A stretch of 64,000 nt of DNA from Alphaproteobacteria bacterium PA2 (GCA_002256425.1 NKIZ01000001.1:62001-126000); one strand, 5' to 3'. Positions 28,501 to 39,662 are shown, counted from the first letter of the stretch. Notes: generated by a model from the sequence alone, not told the origin. Numbers and translations: made by a program.

Positions 28501-28646
28501 CACACTCGCCTCAGGGGGGAATTCCGGCAAGTGATTTTCGCGTGAATGTGGCGGTGTCGGAACGTCGCACCCATGCGTTTAACGACCAAGTGGAAGAAAT
28601 CGTTAGGGATAATCCCCCTATAGGTGGCTCAGGATTGGAACCGCCC

Positions 28647-30539
28647 ATGACCGACGACGCCCCCGCGCCTAGCCGCCCCCAGAAATACAGCTTCCACGCC
28701 CGGGTGACCGGAGCGGCCATGATCACCGCCCTGGTGGTTCTGGTCCTGGCCTGCGCCACCTTCACCGGTCTTCAGTGGGGGGTCAGCGTCGAGCAGACCC
28801 GCACGGATCTGGCCATACTGGCGGAGGTTACGGCCTCCAACGCGGCCGACGATCTGGCCAAGGTCAACCCCGTGGGATCCGAGGAGGCGCTGGCCGCCCT
28901 GGTCAGGGCGCCGAACATTCTTGAAGGCCGGTTGACGGACGCCTCCGGGCGGACCCTGGCCACCTACCGCAAATCCGGAACAGCCCTGCCCGCGGTGGTG
29001 CGGGTTACCGTGCCGGTTCTCGGCAGAACCGGGAAGATGGGAGAGCTCTCCCTGGCCGCCCGTCAGCCCCTGCTCACCGACCTCCTGCCGAAATTCCTGG
29101 CCCTGACCGGCATGCTGCTCTTCGCCGGGCTCGGCACGGCCCTCTTCCTGGCCCGCCGTCTGGCCGGCGGCGTGATAGAGCCGGTCCAGCGCCTGTCCGA
29201 CGCCATGGTGCAGGTGGCGGCAAGCGGCCAGTTCAGGCCCGTGCCCCACCAGAACGAAGACCCCCTGTTCCGCAATCTGACCAACAGCTTCAACCACCTG
29301 CTGGCCAAGCTGGACACCCGGGAACAGGCCCTGCGCGGCACCCTGGAAGACCTGACCGTCGCCCGGGATGCGGCCAATACCGCCAATGTGCTCAAGTCAC
29401 ACTTCCTGGCCAATATGAGCCACGAGATCCGGACACCGCTGAACGGCGTCCTGGCCATGGCTGAGGTCATGGCCGGCGCCGACATGCCCCGGGCGCAGAA
29501 GGACCGGCTGGAAGTGATCCGCCAGTCCGGCGCCCAGCTGCTGGCCGTGCTGAACGATGTTCTGGACATCTCCAAGATCGAAGCCGGCAAGCTGACCCTG
29601 ATCGAAGAGGATTTCGACCTGGAAGCCAGCCTGGTGTCGACGCGGGAGTCCTACGACTTCCTGGCCGGCCAGAGCGGCCTGGGCTTTTCCTTCACCATCA
29701 CCGACACGGCCAGGGGGCATTGGGTTGGAGACGCTGACCGGCTCAAGCAGATCCTCGGCAACCTGCTGTCCAACGCCATCAAGTTCACCCATTCGGGGTC
29801 GGTGAGCGTCGAAATCGACGCTCCGGACGGCTTGCACGCCCTTGTCCTGAAAGTGAGCGACACCGGCATAGGCATTCCGGCCGAGAAGCAGACCAACCTT
29901 TTCGAGAAGTTCGTCCAGGTGGACAACAGCGCCACCCGCCGGTTCGGCGGATCAGGTCTTGGCCTGGCCATATGCCGGGAACTGACCACCATGATGGCGG
30001 GCTCCATTGAGGTGACCAGCGTCGAGGGCCAGGGCGCGAGCTTCCGGGTCGTCCTGCCCCTGTCCCGCAGCGACGCCCCGGCCCTTCAGGTCTCCGGCCG
30101 CCGGCCGCTGGCTGCCGATGAAGACCGGCCGCTGCGCATTCTGGCCGCCGAGGACAACCCCACCAACCAGCGCGTGCTGGCGGCGGTTCTCGAAGCCATG
30201 GAGATCGATCTCGACATCGTCGCTGATGGCCGACAGGCTTATGACGCCTGGCGCAACGGCTCCTATGACCTGATCCTGATGGACATCCAGATGCCGATCA
30301 TGGACGGCATGGACGCCGCCAGGGCCATCCGCAATCTCGAGCATCACGAGGGCCGCTACCCGACACCGATCCTGGCCCTCACCGCCAACGCCCTGTCCCA
30401 CCAGGTCGAGGAATATCTGGCGGCCGGCATGGACGGCCATGTGGCCAAGCCCATCGAGATCTCCAAGCTTCAGGACGCCATGCGCCGCGCCCTGACGCCG
30501 GCGGAGCCTGCGGCGGGAGCCAGGATCGCCGCCGCCTAG
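28647..30539 (+). CDS. Hybrid sensor histidine kinase (CHASE8-HAMP-HisKA-HATPase-REC)
   Basis: A 630-residue membrane kinase. Order: TM1 about 23-45; a periplasmic CHASE8-like sensor domain about 46-140; TM2 about 148-170; HAMP; HisKA with FLANMSHEIRTPLNGVLAMAEV (phospho-His near 258); HATPase with NLLSNAIKF, VSDTGIGIP and FGGSGLGLAIC; and a C-terminal receiver with EDNPTNQ, phospho-Asp in DLILMDIQMPIMDG, and KPIE. It autophosphorylates and passes phosphate to its own receiver; the output partner is not nearby. ATG 28647 lacks a strong RBS. Its stop TAG is shared in CTAG with the next convergent gene. Confidence 0.92.
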   Translation: MTDDAPAPSRPQKYSFHARVTGAAMITALVVLVLACATFTGLQWGVSVEQTRTDLAILAEVTASNAADDLAKVNPVGSEEALAALVRAPNILEGRLTDASGRTLATYRKSGTALPAVVRVTVPVLGRTGKMGELSLAARQPLLTDLLPKFLALTGMLLFAGLGTALFLARRLAGGVIEPVQRLSDAMVQVAASGQFRPVPHQNEDPLFRNLTNSFNHLLAKLDTREQALRGTLEDLTVARDAANTANVLKSHFLANMSHEIRTPLNGVLAMAEVMAGADMPRAQKDRLEVIRQSGAQLLAVLNDVLDISKIEAGKLTLIEEDFDLEASLVSTRESYDFLAGQSGLGFSFTITDTARGHWVGDADRLKQILGNLLSNAIKFTHSGSVSVEIDAPDGLHALVLKVSDTGIGIPAEKQTNLFEKFVQVDNSATRRFGGSGLGLAICRELTTMMAGSIEVTSVEGQGASFRVVLPLSRSDAPALQVSGRRPLAADEDRPLRILAAEDNPTNQRVLAAVLEAMEIDLDIVADGRQAYDAWRNGSYDLILMDIQMPIMDGMDAARAIRNLEHHEGRYPTPILALTANALSHQVEEYLAAGMDGHVAKPIEISKLQDAMRRALTPAEPAAGARIAAA

Positions 30540-31105
30540 GCGGACTCAACCGTCAGCTCGGGCCATCTGGCCTTGGCCGCGGCAGCGATCTTGTCATAGT
30601 TCGGCGAGGTGCGCGTCGGGTTGGGCCTCAGACGCATGTCGAACAGGTCCTCCAAGCCAAAGGGCGCGATGACCGTCAGGGTGTCATCAGTCTCAAGCCT
30701 GACGCCCACGGCGAACATGGGGCTGACAAACCGGCCCAGGGCCTCAGCGCTGTTGTTCAGGGGTTCGTAGGGCTCGCCAAACTTGCCCTCGAACCAGAGG
30801 TGGACCCGGGCCTGATTGCGCACCTCCACCATGTCGCGGAGCGGCGGCTCGAAGGCGGCGGCGACCCGACGGATCACCACATCCTCCGCCTCATAGGAAA
30901 TGTCCGAGGCGTCGTAATAGCCAAGATCATAGTCCTTGATGCCGAAGTCCAGGTCCCGGCCGGTCCTGTCATTGAGCACCCGCTGATAGATGGCGCCCGA
31001 AAACAGCAGGGCGTCCGGAATGGCCAGGTCCCGCACGGTGGTCAGGACCTGCATCAGGGGCGCCGAGCGGCGCACCACGGCTTCAAGGTCTGCTGCGTGT
31101 CTCAT
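30536..31105 (-). CDS. Nucleotidyltransferase family protein
   Basis: A 189-residue protein resembling the nucleotidyltransferase-like family often found as a short stand-alone gene (family name not certain). LFSGAIYQRVLNDRTGRDLDFGIKDYDLGYYD carries a G-x-hydrophobic-x9-DxDxxI-type block, where D-x-D binds metal in pol-beta-type transferases. The C-terminal half holds GLEDLFDMRLRPNPT. Its ATG overlaps the thiD stop (ATGA), so it is coupled to thiD. The substrate is unknown. It ends in a CTAG shared with the kinase gene. Confidence 0.72.
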   Translation of the reverse strand: MRHAADLEAVVRRSAPLMQVLTTVRDLAIPDALLFSGAIYQRVLNDRTGRDLDFGIKDYDLGYYDASDISYEAEDVVIRRVAAAFEPPLRDMVEVRNQARVHLWFEGKFGEPYEPLNNSAEALGRFVSPMFAVGVRLETDDTLTVIAPFGLEDLFDMRLRPNPTRTSPNYDKIAAAAKARWPELTVESA

Positions 31106-31908
31106 CTGCCCTCCCGCAGGCTCCAGGCGTGGTCGAGGGGGCCGTGGCCGGCGCCGAGGCCTGGCGCATGGGTGATGGCCTCCTGGACATAGGCCCAGGC
31201 CCGGGCGACCGCCGAGGTCAGGGTCATGCCCTGGGCCAGGCCCGTGGCGCAGGCCGAGGCCAGGGTGCAGCCCGTGCCATGGGTATGGCGGGTATCCAGA
31301 CGGTCGGTCTCGAAACTGGACTCACCCTCCGGCGTCATGAGCAGGTCCACCAGCAGGTCGCCGTCAACATGGCCCCCCTTCATCAGGACGGCCCGGGCGC
31401 CCAGCCTGAGCAGGGCCTCGCCAGCCCGACGCTGGTCATCGAGGGTTTCCACCACAAGCCCGGTCAGGGCGGCGGCCTCGGGGGCATTGGGCGTCAAAAG
31501 GGTAGCGCGGGGGACCATCAGGGTTCGCACGGCGCTGATGGCGCGGTCGGCCAGCAGGGGATGTCCGCCCTTTGCGATCATGACCGGGTCGATCACAGCG
31601 GGAACGCCGGTCGCAGAGTCGAGGATCTGCGCCACCCGCTCGACAACATCCACATCCCCAAGCATGCCGGTCTTGATGGCGTCGGCGCCGATGTCGTCCA
31701 GCACCGCCCTGGCCTGGGCCTCGATCATGTCGAGGGGAATGGGATGGACGCCGGTCACCCCCAGGGTGTTCTGGGCCGTGATCGCCGTCACGGCGGTGGC
31801 GCCAAAGCCCCCCAGCATGGTGACGGTCTTCAGGTCGCCCTGAATGCCCGCGCCGCCGCCGGAGTCCGAGCCGGCTATGATCAGGACACGTCCGAGAGTT
31901 TGAACCAT
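31102..31908 (-). CDS. thiD: Hydroxymethylpyrimidine/phosphomethylpyrimidine kinase
   Basis: A 268-residue ribokinase-fold kinase that phosphorylates HMP and HMP-P for thiamine synthesis. ATG 31908 (MVQTLGRVLIIAGSDSGGGAGIQGDLKT) gives the usual N-terminus; the frame is open 7 codons further. Motifs are AGSDSGGGAGIQ, AITAQNTLGV, PVIDPVMIAKGGHPLL and the C-terminal anion hole THGTGCTLASA with catalytic Asp replaced by the usual GTGC sequence. It is followed by a coupled nucleotidyltransferase. Confidence 0.96.
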   Translation of the reverse strand: MVQTLGRVLIIAGSDSGGGAGIQGDLKTVTMLGGFGATAVTAITAQNTLGVTGVHPIPLDMIEAQARAVLDDIGADAIKTGMLGDVDVVERVAQILDSATGVPAVIDPVMIAKGGHPLLADRAISAVRTLMVPRATLLTPNAPEAAALTGLVVETLDDQRRAGEALLRLGARAVLMKGGHVDGDLLVDLLMTPEGESSFETDRLDTRHTHGTGCTLASACATGLAQGMTLTSAVARAWAYVQEAITHAPGLGAGHGPLDHAWSLREGR

Positions 31909-31976
31909 GCCCCGCGATAGCCTGACCACAGGCGCTTTGCACTTGGGAATTTGTCGCCCCCTGCTAGCATTGGTCC

Positions 31977-32732
31977 ATGACGCAAGATCTGAAAGTCGCC
32001 CTGGTCACCGGGGCAGGGTCCGGGATCGGCCGGGCCAGCGCACTGGCCCTCCACAGGGCGGGCTTCGCCCTGGTTCTGGCGGGACGACGGGCCGAGGAAC
32101 TGGCGCGAACTGCGGATCAGGCCCAGGGCGGCCCGGAGGTTCTGGCGGTACCCACCGATGTCTCGGACCCGGATTCAGTGGCAGCCCTGTTTGCCAGGGT
32201 CCAGTCCCACTTCGGTCGGCTGGATGTCCTGTTCAACAATGCCGGGACAGGCGCACCGCCCGTGCCCTTCGAGGATCTGGACCTGAAGGCCTGGAAGCGG
32301 GTGGTGGACGTCAATCTGACGGGACCCTTCCTGTGCACCCAGGGCGCCTTCCGCATCATGAAGGCCCAGAGCCCGCAGGGGGGACGGATCATCAACAATG
32401 GCTCGATCTCCGCCCACGCCCCGCGGCCGAGATCGGCGGCCTATACGGCCACCAAACACGCCATGACCGGCCTCACCCGCTCCACCTCCCTCGACGGGCG
32501 GGCCTATGACATCGCCTGCGGCCAGATCGACATTGGCAATGCGGCGACGGAGATGACGGCCCGGATGAGCCAGGGGGTTCCCCAGGCTGACGGAAGCATG
32601 GCGGTGGAGCCGGTCATGGACGTTCAGGCCGTGGCGGACGCTGTGGTCTATATGGCCAGCCTGCCCCTTTCCGCCAATGTCCAGTTCATGACGGTCATGG
32701 CGACGAAAATGCCCTTCATAGGGCGGGGCTGA
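31977..32732 (+). CDS. Short-chain dehydrogenase/reductase (SDR) family oxidoreductase
   Basis: A 251-residue classical SDR. The cofactor motif [11 protein letters not shown] is at residues 11-21, NNAGTG follows the fourth strand, and the catalytic triad comprises Ser in [12 protein letters not shown] and Y-x3-K in [10 protein letters not shown]. No acidic residue after strand 2 is obvious (LAGRRAEEL), so NADP use is likely. The substrate is not predictable. It is convergent with folP and overlaps its 3' end by 17 bases. Confidence 0.9.
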   Translation: MTQDLKVALVTGAGSGIGRASALALHRAGFALVLAGRRAEELARTADQAQGGPEVLAVPTDVSDPDSVAALFARVQSHFGRLDVLFNNAGTGAPPVPFEDLDLKAWKRVVDVNLTGPFLCTQGAFRIMKAQSPQGGRIINNGSISAHAPRPRSAAYTATKHAMTGLTRSTSLDGRAYDIACGQIDIGNAATEMTARMSQGVPQADGSMAVEPVMDVQAVADAVVYMASLPLSANVQFMTVMATKMPFIGRG

Positions 32733-33549
32733 CCCTGGCGCCGTCAATGGCCGACCAGACCTTGAGGGCCTGAACGGTCTCGCGGACATCATGAACCCGG
32801 ACCGCCGCCACCCCGGACCGGGCGCCGGCGAGAGCTGCAGCCAGGGAGCCGCCAAGCCGGTCGGCGGGGGCCTTGGCGAGTGGGTCCAGAGTCTGGATCA
32901 ATCCCTTGCGGCTGGCCCCCAGCAGGACCGGGAAGCCCAGGGCCACGAACCTGTCCAGATGGGCCAGCAAGGCCAGATTGTGGGCGGGGGTCTTGCCAAA
33001 GCCTATGCCGGGGTCGATCCAGATCCGGTCGCGGGCCACCCCCGCCGCCATGGCCGCCTGCGCCCGGGCGAGCAGGAAATCCGCAACCTCGTCCACCACA
33101 TCGGCATAGCGCGGCGATTGCTGCATGGTCTGCGGGTCGCCCTGCATGTGCATGAGCACCACCTGGCAGCCAAGCCCGGCGGCGACATGGACGGCGCCGG
33201 GTGATTGCAGCGCCGACACGTCATTCCAGACATCAGCACCGGCGGCGATGGCCGCCCTGGCGACTGAGGGCTTGTAGGTATCGACCGAGATCAGGGCGCT
33301 GGTCTGCGGCCTCAGGGCCCCGATGACCGGCAGGATGCGGGCCAGCTCCTCGGCTTCGGAAACGGGCTCAGCCCCGGGACGGGTGCTTTCGCCGCCGATG
33401 TCGAGCATGTCGGCGCCCTGGGCCAGCAGGGTCATCGCATGGGAGACGGCGGCCGCGGGATCGTCATGACGCCCGCCGTCGGAAAAGCTGTCCGGCGTGA
33501 CATTGACGATCGCCATGACCCGGGGGCGGACGCCGTGCGCCAAATCCAC
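32716..33549 (-). CDS. folP: Dihydropteroate synthase
   Basis: A 277-residue TIM-barrel enzyme that condenses p-aminobenzoate with dihydropterin pyrophosphate in folate synthesis. It has the two family signatures: [20 protein letters not shown] near the N-terminus and [18 protein letters not shown], plus the barrel segments [16 protein letters not shown] and [11 protein letters not shown]. It stands 20 bases after ftsH on the same strand, as in many Proteobacteria (ftsH-folP-glmM order). glmM is not next here; an SDR follows, in the opposite direction. Confidence 0.96.
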   Translation of the reverse strand: MDLAHGVRPRVMAIVNVTPDSFSDGGRHDDPAAAVSHAMTLLAQGADMLDIGGESTRPGAEPVSEAEELARILPVIGALRPQTSALISVDTYKPSVARAAIAAGADVWNDVSALQSPGAVHVAAGLGCQVVLMHMQGDPQTMQQSPRYADVVDEVADFLLARAQAAMAAGVARDRIWIDPGIGFGKTPAHNLALLAHLDRFVALGFPVLLGASRKGLIQTLDPLAKAPADRLGGSLAAALAGARSGVAAVRVHDVRETVQALKVWSAIDGARVSPAL

Positions 33550-33569
33550 GGCGGGCCTCCGGACGAAGC

Positions 33570-35450
<1,881 letters not shown>

Positions 35451-35570
35451 GGTGGTTCAATTCGCCTTGGAAAAGTTCGCTGGACCCTAGATAGGGAGGC
35501 GGCCCGGGATTCACCAGCAAGGGAAACGCCGGTTGCCGGAAAATACGCGCCTGCCGGGGTTCAGGATAGC

Positions 35571-35602
35571 AAAAAGGCCGCGCGAAGCTCGCACGGCCTT
35601 TT
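35571..35602 (-). terminator. Rho-independent terminator after rpsU
   Basis: AAAAGGCCG...CGGCCTTTT forms a 9-bp stem, read on the minus strand as a GC-rich stem ending in a TTTTT tract. It lies 26 bases after the rpsU stop and about 120 bases before the ftsH start, so it separates rpsU from ftsH. The internal GCG/CGC lengthens the stem. Confidence 0.75.
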
Positions 35603-35627
35603 GAAGTTCTCAAAGAACGCAGACGTC

Positions 35628-35861
35628 CTAGCGGACGGGCTTCTTCGGGGCAGGCACCAGACCTTCACGCTGGGCGCGCTTGCGGGCCAGCTTGCGGGCG
35701 CGACGCACGGCTTCCGCCTGCTGGCGGGCGCGCTTTTCCGACGGCTTCTCATAGTGCACGTGCCGCTTCATTTCGCGGAACGAGCCTTCACGCTGCATCT
35801 TCTTCTTCAGCGCCTTGAGGGCCTGATCGACATTATTGTCGCGCACGAAAATCTGAACCAG
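35628..35861 (-). CDS. rpsU: 30S ribosomal protein S21, apparent CTG start
   Basis: A 77-residue S21. The protein is [20 protein letters not shown]..., followed by the basic [22 protein letters not shown] helix. The codon where Met is expected reads CTG (35861), with AGGAG eight bases upstream; no ATG, GTG or TTG is close. A GTG eight codons upstream would place the RBS inside the gene. S21 aids initiation on weak Shine-Dalgarno mRNAs. It is divergent from COQ9. The non-canonical start is the odd point. Confidence 0.85.
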   Translation of the reverse strand: MVQIFVRDNNVDQALKALKKKMQREGSFREMKRHVHYEKPSEKRARQQAEAVRRARKLARKRAQREGLVPAPKKPVR

Positions 35862-36057
35862 AGGTCTCTCTCCTGTCACCCGTTCCCGCTCGGCTGACCC
35901 GACGGGCGCAGCGGCGAACGGACAAAATCTTTCCCCCCCGAGCGCAGGGCGACCGGGTTTGAGCGCGGCGGAATAGCAGAAGGAAAAGGCAATGTCCACG
36001 GCGGACAAGGCTGTTCGAACGTTCTATTGTCGAGTCTTGTCAAAGGGGAAGGCGAAG

Positions 36058-36687
36058 ATGACCGACTGGGCGACCCGGACCGAGCAGGATATCCTCGATC
36101 AGGCCCTGAAGCTTGCGCCGAAACAGGGCTGGACCTGGCCCATGGTGCGCGCCGCCGGCGCGGCGGCGGGGCTGTCGGGACCGGAGACCGAGCTGCTCCT
36201 TCCTCATGGGCCAGCCGACCTGGCCGCCCTGCTGTCCCGTCGACACGACGCAGCGGCCCTGACCTCCTTGCCTGACCCCGCAGCCCTGAAGATCCGCGAG
36301 CGGATCCGCGCCGCTGTCCTGACCCGCACGGAGGCGGCCTACGCGGATGCGCCAGCCCTGCGCCGGTGGGCCGGATGGCTCGCCCTGCCCGTCAACCTGC
36401 CCCTGGCCATGCGCCTGGTCTGGGAAAGCGCCGACAAACTGTGGCGCTGGGCGGGGGATGTGGCGACCGACGAGAACCACTATTCGAAGCGGGCCATTCT
36501 GGCCGGCATACTGATCTCCGCCATCAGCCTGCGGCTGTCAGCCGGCGCGGAGGCGACCGAGCGGTTTGTCGACGCCCGGATCGAGAACGTCATGAGCTTC
36601 GAGAAATGGAAGGCGGGGATCAAGCCGGGGGACCTGCTCTCCAGCCTGGTCACCTCACTTGGCCGCCTGCGCTACGGCCAAGGCTAG
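36058..36687 (+). CDS. COQ9 family protein
   Basis: A 209-residue COQ9-like protein, an accessory factor in ubiquinone synthesis in the alphaproteobacterial lineage, related to TetR folds. ATG 36058 has AGGGGAAGG upstream; the frame is open 22 codons further. TRTEQDILDQALKLAPKQGW is a TetR-like N-terminal helix, RIRAAVLTRTEA is a family segment, and VWESADKLWRWAGDVATDENHYSKRAILAGIL is the characteristic COQ9 block. Its TAG stop is formed inside the left end of the palindromic element at 36684. Confidence 0.87.
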   Translation: MTDWATRTEQDILDQALKLAPKQGWTWPMVRAAGAAAGLSGPETELLLPHGPADLAALLSRRHDAAALTSLPDPAALKIRERIRAAVLTRTEAAYADAPALRRWAGWLALPVNLPLAMRLVWESADKLWRWAGDVATDENHYSKRAILAGILISAISLRLSAGAEATERFVDARIENVMSFEKWKAGIKPGDLLSSLVTSLGRLRYGQG

Positions 36688-36776
36688 AGCGCGTTCCATT
36701 TGGGCGGAATCGTCTGGAGGGTAAAACTGCGCTCTGGTTCAAAGGCTTGGAGCACGCTGATCGCAGAGCGCTCTAG
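36684..36776. repeat. ~93 bp intergenic palindromic element supplying both stop codons
   Basis: The segment starts CTAGAGCGC (36684-36692) and ends GCGCTCTAG (36768-36776), a perfect 9-bp terminal inverted repeat. The interior (GTTCCATTTGGGCGGAATCG and so on) resembles the ~100-bp intergenic repeats common in Alphaproteobacteria. The element sits between convergent COQ9 and corA. The TAG of COQ9 (36685-36687) and the TAG of corA (36773-36775 on the minus strand) both lie in its terminal CTAGs. Confidence 0.75.
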
Positions 36777-37741
36777 AACCAGCCCTTCCTTCGAAACCAG
36801 AGAAACGGGATCAGGCCTGACAGGATCATCAGGCCAATGGCCATGGGATAACCCAGGGGCCAGTCCAGCTCGGGCATGTGCCTGAAGTTCATGCCGTAGA
36901 TCGCCCCGATCAGGGTCGGCGGCATGAGAAGGACCGTGGCCACCGCGAAGAACTTCATGGTGACGTTCTGCTCGATATTGATCAGGCCCAGGGCCGCATC
37001 CAGCAGGAAGGAAATGTGTGAGGCCTGATAGCCCGAGTGTTCGGTCAGGGACTGGATGTCATGCTGGACCGACGCCAGATGAACCTGGTGAGCGGGATCA
37101 TCTGCGATCTCTGGCGCCAGGGCCGCGAAACTGGCGAGGCGCCCCAGGCTGACGAGGCTGGTCCTGGCCAGGGAGGTGGTCGACTGGGTGCGGGCAAGGG
37201 AGGTCAGCAGGGGTTCGAAGGCCCCGCCTCTCAGCCTTGAGAAAATGGCGGTGGACGAGGCCTGCACCTGGCCGGAGCCAGCCTCAAGCACTTCTGCGAC
37301 CCGCTCGACAATGGCGTCCATCAGCCCAAGAAATGTGTCCGCGCCGGAGGAGGAGTCTGTGGTCGGCGACAGGACCCTCTGGCTGAACACATCGAAGGCC
37401 TTGGACTCGATGAACCTGATGGTGATCAGACGGTCGCTGGAAAGGACAAAGGTGACCGGACTGAGCTCGGCGACATCCTGGTCACTTCGGGTCAGCAGGC
37501 TGGCGGTCATGAAGGTCGCGCCGCCCTCGCGATAGAGCCGGCTGGAGGGCTCGATCTGCTGCATTTCCTCAGGGGTGGGCAGCTGCAGGCCCAGAGCGTA
37601 CTCAGCGGCCAGCTCTTCGCTGCGGGATGGCCGGTTCATGTCAGCCCAGACCACGCCCTGCGGCATTCGCCACCCGGCGGCCAGATCCTCGTCGCCCAGG
37701 ACGTCAAACCTGTGAGCGTCGCGGCGGAGAACCCTCAGCAT
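36773..37741 (-). CDS. CorA family magnesium/divalent cation transporter
   Basis: A 322-residue pentameric cation channel subunit. A long cytoplasmic helical domain is followed by two C-terminal TM segments, with the signature GMNFRHMPELDWPLGYP between them (GMN at about residues 289-291). TMs are about 267-287 and 301-319. It probably takes up Mg2+. The stop codon lies in the palindromic element downstream. Loss or mutation cannot be judged outside these motifs, which look intact. Confidence 0.93.
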   Translation of the reverse strand: MLRVLRRDAHRFDVLGDEDLAAGWRMPQGVVWADMNRPSRSEELAAEYALGLQLPTPEEMQQIEPSSRLYREGGATFMTASLLTRSDQDVAELSPVTFVLSSDRLITIRFIESKAFDVFSQRVLSPTTDSSSGADTFLGLMDAIVERVAEVLEAGSGQVQASSTAIFSRLRGGAFEPLLTSLARTQSTTSLARTSLVSLGRLASFAALAPEIADDPAHQVHLASVQHDIQSLTEHSGYQASHISFLLDAALGLINIEQNVTMKFFAVATVLLMPPTLIGAIYGMNFRHMPELDWPLGYPMAIGLMILSGLIPFLWFRRKGWF

Positions 37742-37802
37742 GACAGGGCCGTGCAGGTCGGGAGCAGAGCGTCAAGGTAAGGGTGCGCCACCCTGGAAAG
37801 CG

Positions 37803-38492
37803 TCAGTTCTGGGGATCTGCGGCCGGCGCCGCCGGGCCAGTGACGGCCTGGATCAGGGCGGCGATCTTGTCGCCCGAGTCCGCGGCCTGACTGAACATGC
37901 TCAGGGGGTTTGCGCCCGGACGCACCGCCGAAGCCACCTGGCTTGCGGCGTTCTGCGCCATGGCGATCGCCGTGTTCTGCGCTGAACTGAAGCCGGAGCT
38001 GGCCAGCTGCTGGGCCTTGGCGTCCTGATAGATGAAGCCATAGGTGGGGTAGGTCGTGGTGCCGAGGTCGCGGACAGGATCATACCAGACCTTGACCGTC
38101 GACCAGTCCCCGGCCGGCGAAACGTCGACGACGGTTACATCTTTTTCGATCTGCCCGCGGGTTCCGCCAATACGCGACCAGTTGGCGTGGCTGATCTGGA
38201 TGACCCGGTCGGTCAGGACCTGACTGACGACGGCGACATGTCCCAGGGACATGCGGCCGGTGGGCTTGAAGCAAAGGACGGCGCCGGATTTGGGAGCCCG
38301 GCCGGTGTCGTAGCGGCCAAGGGCCTGACGCCACCAGGTATAGGCGTCCCCGAAGATCTGGATCCCGGAAGCCAGACGCGCAAAGGGAACGCACTGCCAG
38401 TAGATGTCGGCTGAAGCGCTCGAAATCGGCGCAATCGTCATAACCGCTGCGGCGGCCAGGGAACCAATCAGGGTTCTGGTCCGTTTAAGCAT
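37803..38492 (-). CDS. Secreted CHAP-domain amidase/peptidase
   Basis: A 229-residue secreted protein. The chosen ATG 38492 gives a clear signal peptide (TLIGSLAAAAVMTIAPISSASA); the frame continues 17 codons further without one. The mature protein opens with IYWQCVPFARLASG, which carries the CHAP catalytic Cys, and SLGHVAVVSQV gives the catalytic His. CHAP domains cut peptidoglycan cross-bridges or amide bonds. The last ~80 residues are Ala/Ser-rich without a recognised domain. It probably acts in the periplasm on cell-wall peptides. Confidence 0.88.
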   Translation of the reverse strand: MLKRTRTLIGSLAAAAVMTIAPISSASADIYWQCVPFARLASGIQIFGDAYTWWRQALGRYDTGRAPKSGAVLCFKPTGRMSLGHVAVVSQVLTDRVIQISHANWSRIGGTRGQIEKDVTVVDVSPAGDWSTVKVWYDPVRDLGTTTYPTYGFIYQDAKAQQLASSGFSSAQNTAIAMAQNAASQVASAVRPGANPLSMFSQAADSGDKIAALIQAVTGPAAPAADPQN

Positions 38493-38558
38493 GTCAGAGG
38501 AGCCCCCACGCGAAACTTGCGTAGGAATACTCATACTGACCAAGGATGGGAAGAGGGT

Positions 38559-39662
38559 TTATGCCGGGGCTTGCGCAGATTGGTGAGTCCCGCGGGCCAC
38601 TGGCATCAGCTTCATGCGCTCCCGGGCTGGCTTTTCGATCAAATGATATGACAAGGCCGAAAGAGGAACGAGGCCGAAAAGCAAAACTAACCACAGGCCA
38701 AACGTTAACTGGCCGCCATTGACCTCAAAAACCCGTGTCATCGTATTCACGAATACTATCTTCCACGGCACGCAGATCATGTACATCGAGTAGCTGATCT
38801 CGCCGAGATAGACCAAGGGCGCCTGGGTCAAAATGGCGGAACGGGTTTGCGCCAGTTGCGCCAAGAAGAGCAGGGTTAACCCCAGACCGATGACGATGAC
38901 CGAATCCGGGACACCGACTGCGGCGAAAATAATCGTCGCGGCGCCTGAAATCAGGGCGCCTGTAAGGGCTTTTGCGCGGCTTTTGGCCGGACGGGCCACC
39001 CAATAGCCATACAGAGCACACCCGAAGGCAAAGCAGGGAACAATCCGCAGGGCGCCCCAAGATATGGTCGCCAGGGTAAGTTTCTGGCCCGTCAGGGCGT
39101 TGAACCCCGCATTGAGGCCCAGCACGAGCAGGATGGCCAGAACCAGACCGACGATGGGGCGGTCCTTGAGCTTCAGGGCGACGACGGCAAAGACCGGAAA
39201 GGTCAGATAGGCGAACCACTCTGCCGAGATCGACCAGGAAGGGTGATTCCACGACGCTGCAGGCGCCAGTCCCCAAGCCTGGGTCATGGTGAGGTTGGCC
39301 GGAAGGCTTGACCAGCTGAGGATGCTGGGGTCGACCTGCATGCCAAGGCGCGTGGCGATCAGGGCCAGGGCGCCCATGCCGATCAGGGTCGCCAGATGCA
39401 AGGGATAGACCCTGGCAAGACGCGCCCAGAGAAAGCCCCCATAGTTGAACCGCTTTTCCTCCACGGCCACGCGGTAGACGTGGCACAGGATGAAGCCCGA
39501 CAGGATGAAGAAGAGCTCGACGCCCAGATAGCCCTTGCCGACGAAGCCCGGCATGGCGGGCGCCCCCGGCAGATCGTGCCAGTAGTGGAACAGGACAACC
39601 CAGAGAGCTGCAAAGAACCGCAGGCTGGTAAGGGCGCGGAGATTTTCACCAGGATTCATCAA
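38559..39662 (-). CDS. Acyltransferase family (OafA/YrhL-type) membrane protein
   Basis: A 367-residue, ~10-TM acyltransferase 3 family protein. NLRALTSLRFFAALWVVLFHYWHD holds the family's catalytic-region His, and the downstream LFFILSGFILCHVYR block follows as expected. The family O-acetylates polysaccharides, antibiotics or lipids; the acceptor here is unknown. It is preceded by a 173-base region with no gene and no clear regulatory site, and followed by the CHAP protein on the same strand, so a shared envelope role is possible. Confidence 0.9.
   Translation of the reverse strand: MMNPGENLRALTSLRFFAALWVVLFHYWHDLPGAPAMPGFVGKGYLGVELFFILSGFILCHVYRVAVEEKRFNYGGFLWARLARVYPLHLATLIGMGALALIATRLGMQVDPSILSWSSLPANLTMTQAWGLAPAASWNHPSWSISAEWFAYLTFPVFAVVALKLKDRPIVGLVLAILLVLGLNAGFNALTGQKLTLATISWGALRIVPCFAFGCALYGYWVARPAKSRAKALTGALISGAATIIFAAVGVPDSVIVIGLGLTLLFLAQLAQTRSAILTQAPLVYLGEISYSMYMICVPWKIVFVNTMTRVFEVNGGQLTFGLWLVLLFGLVPLSALSYHLIEKPARERMKLMPVARGTHQSAQAPA

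Noticed and set aside
36013-36024. GTTC-GAAC-GTTC between rpsU and the COQ9 gene, considered as a LexA box.
   Set aside because: The two GTTC are 4 bases apart (with GAAC between), not 7. It is a short palindrome rather than the SOS pattern.
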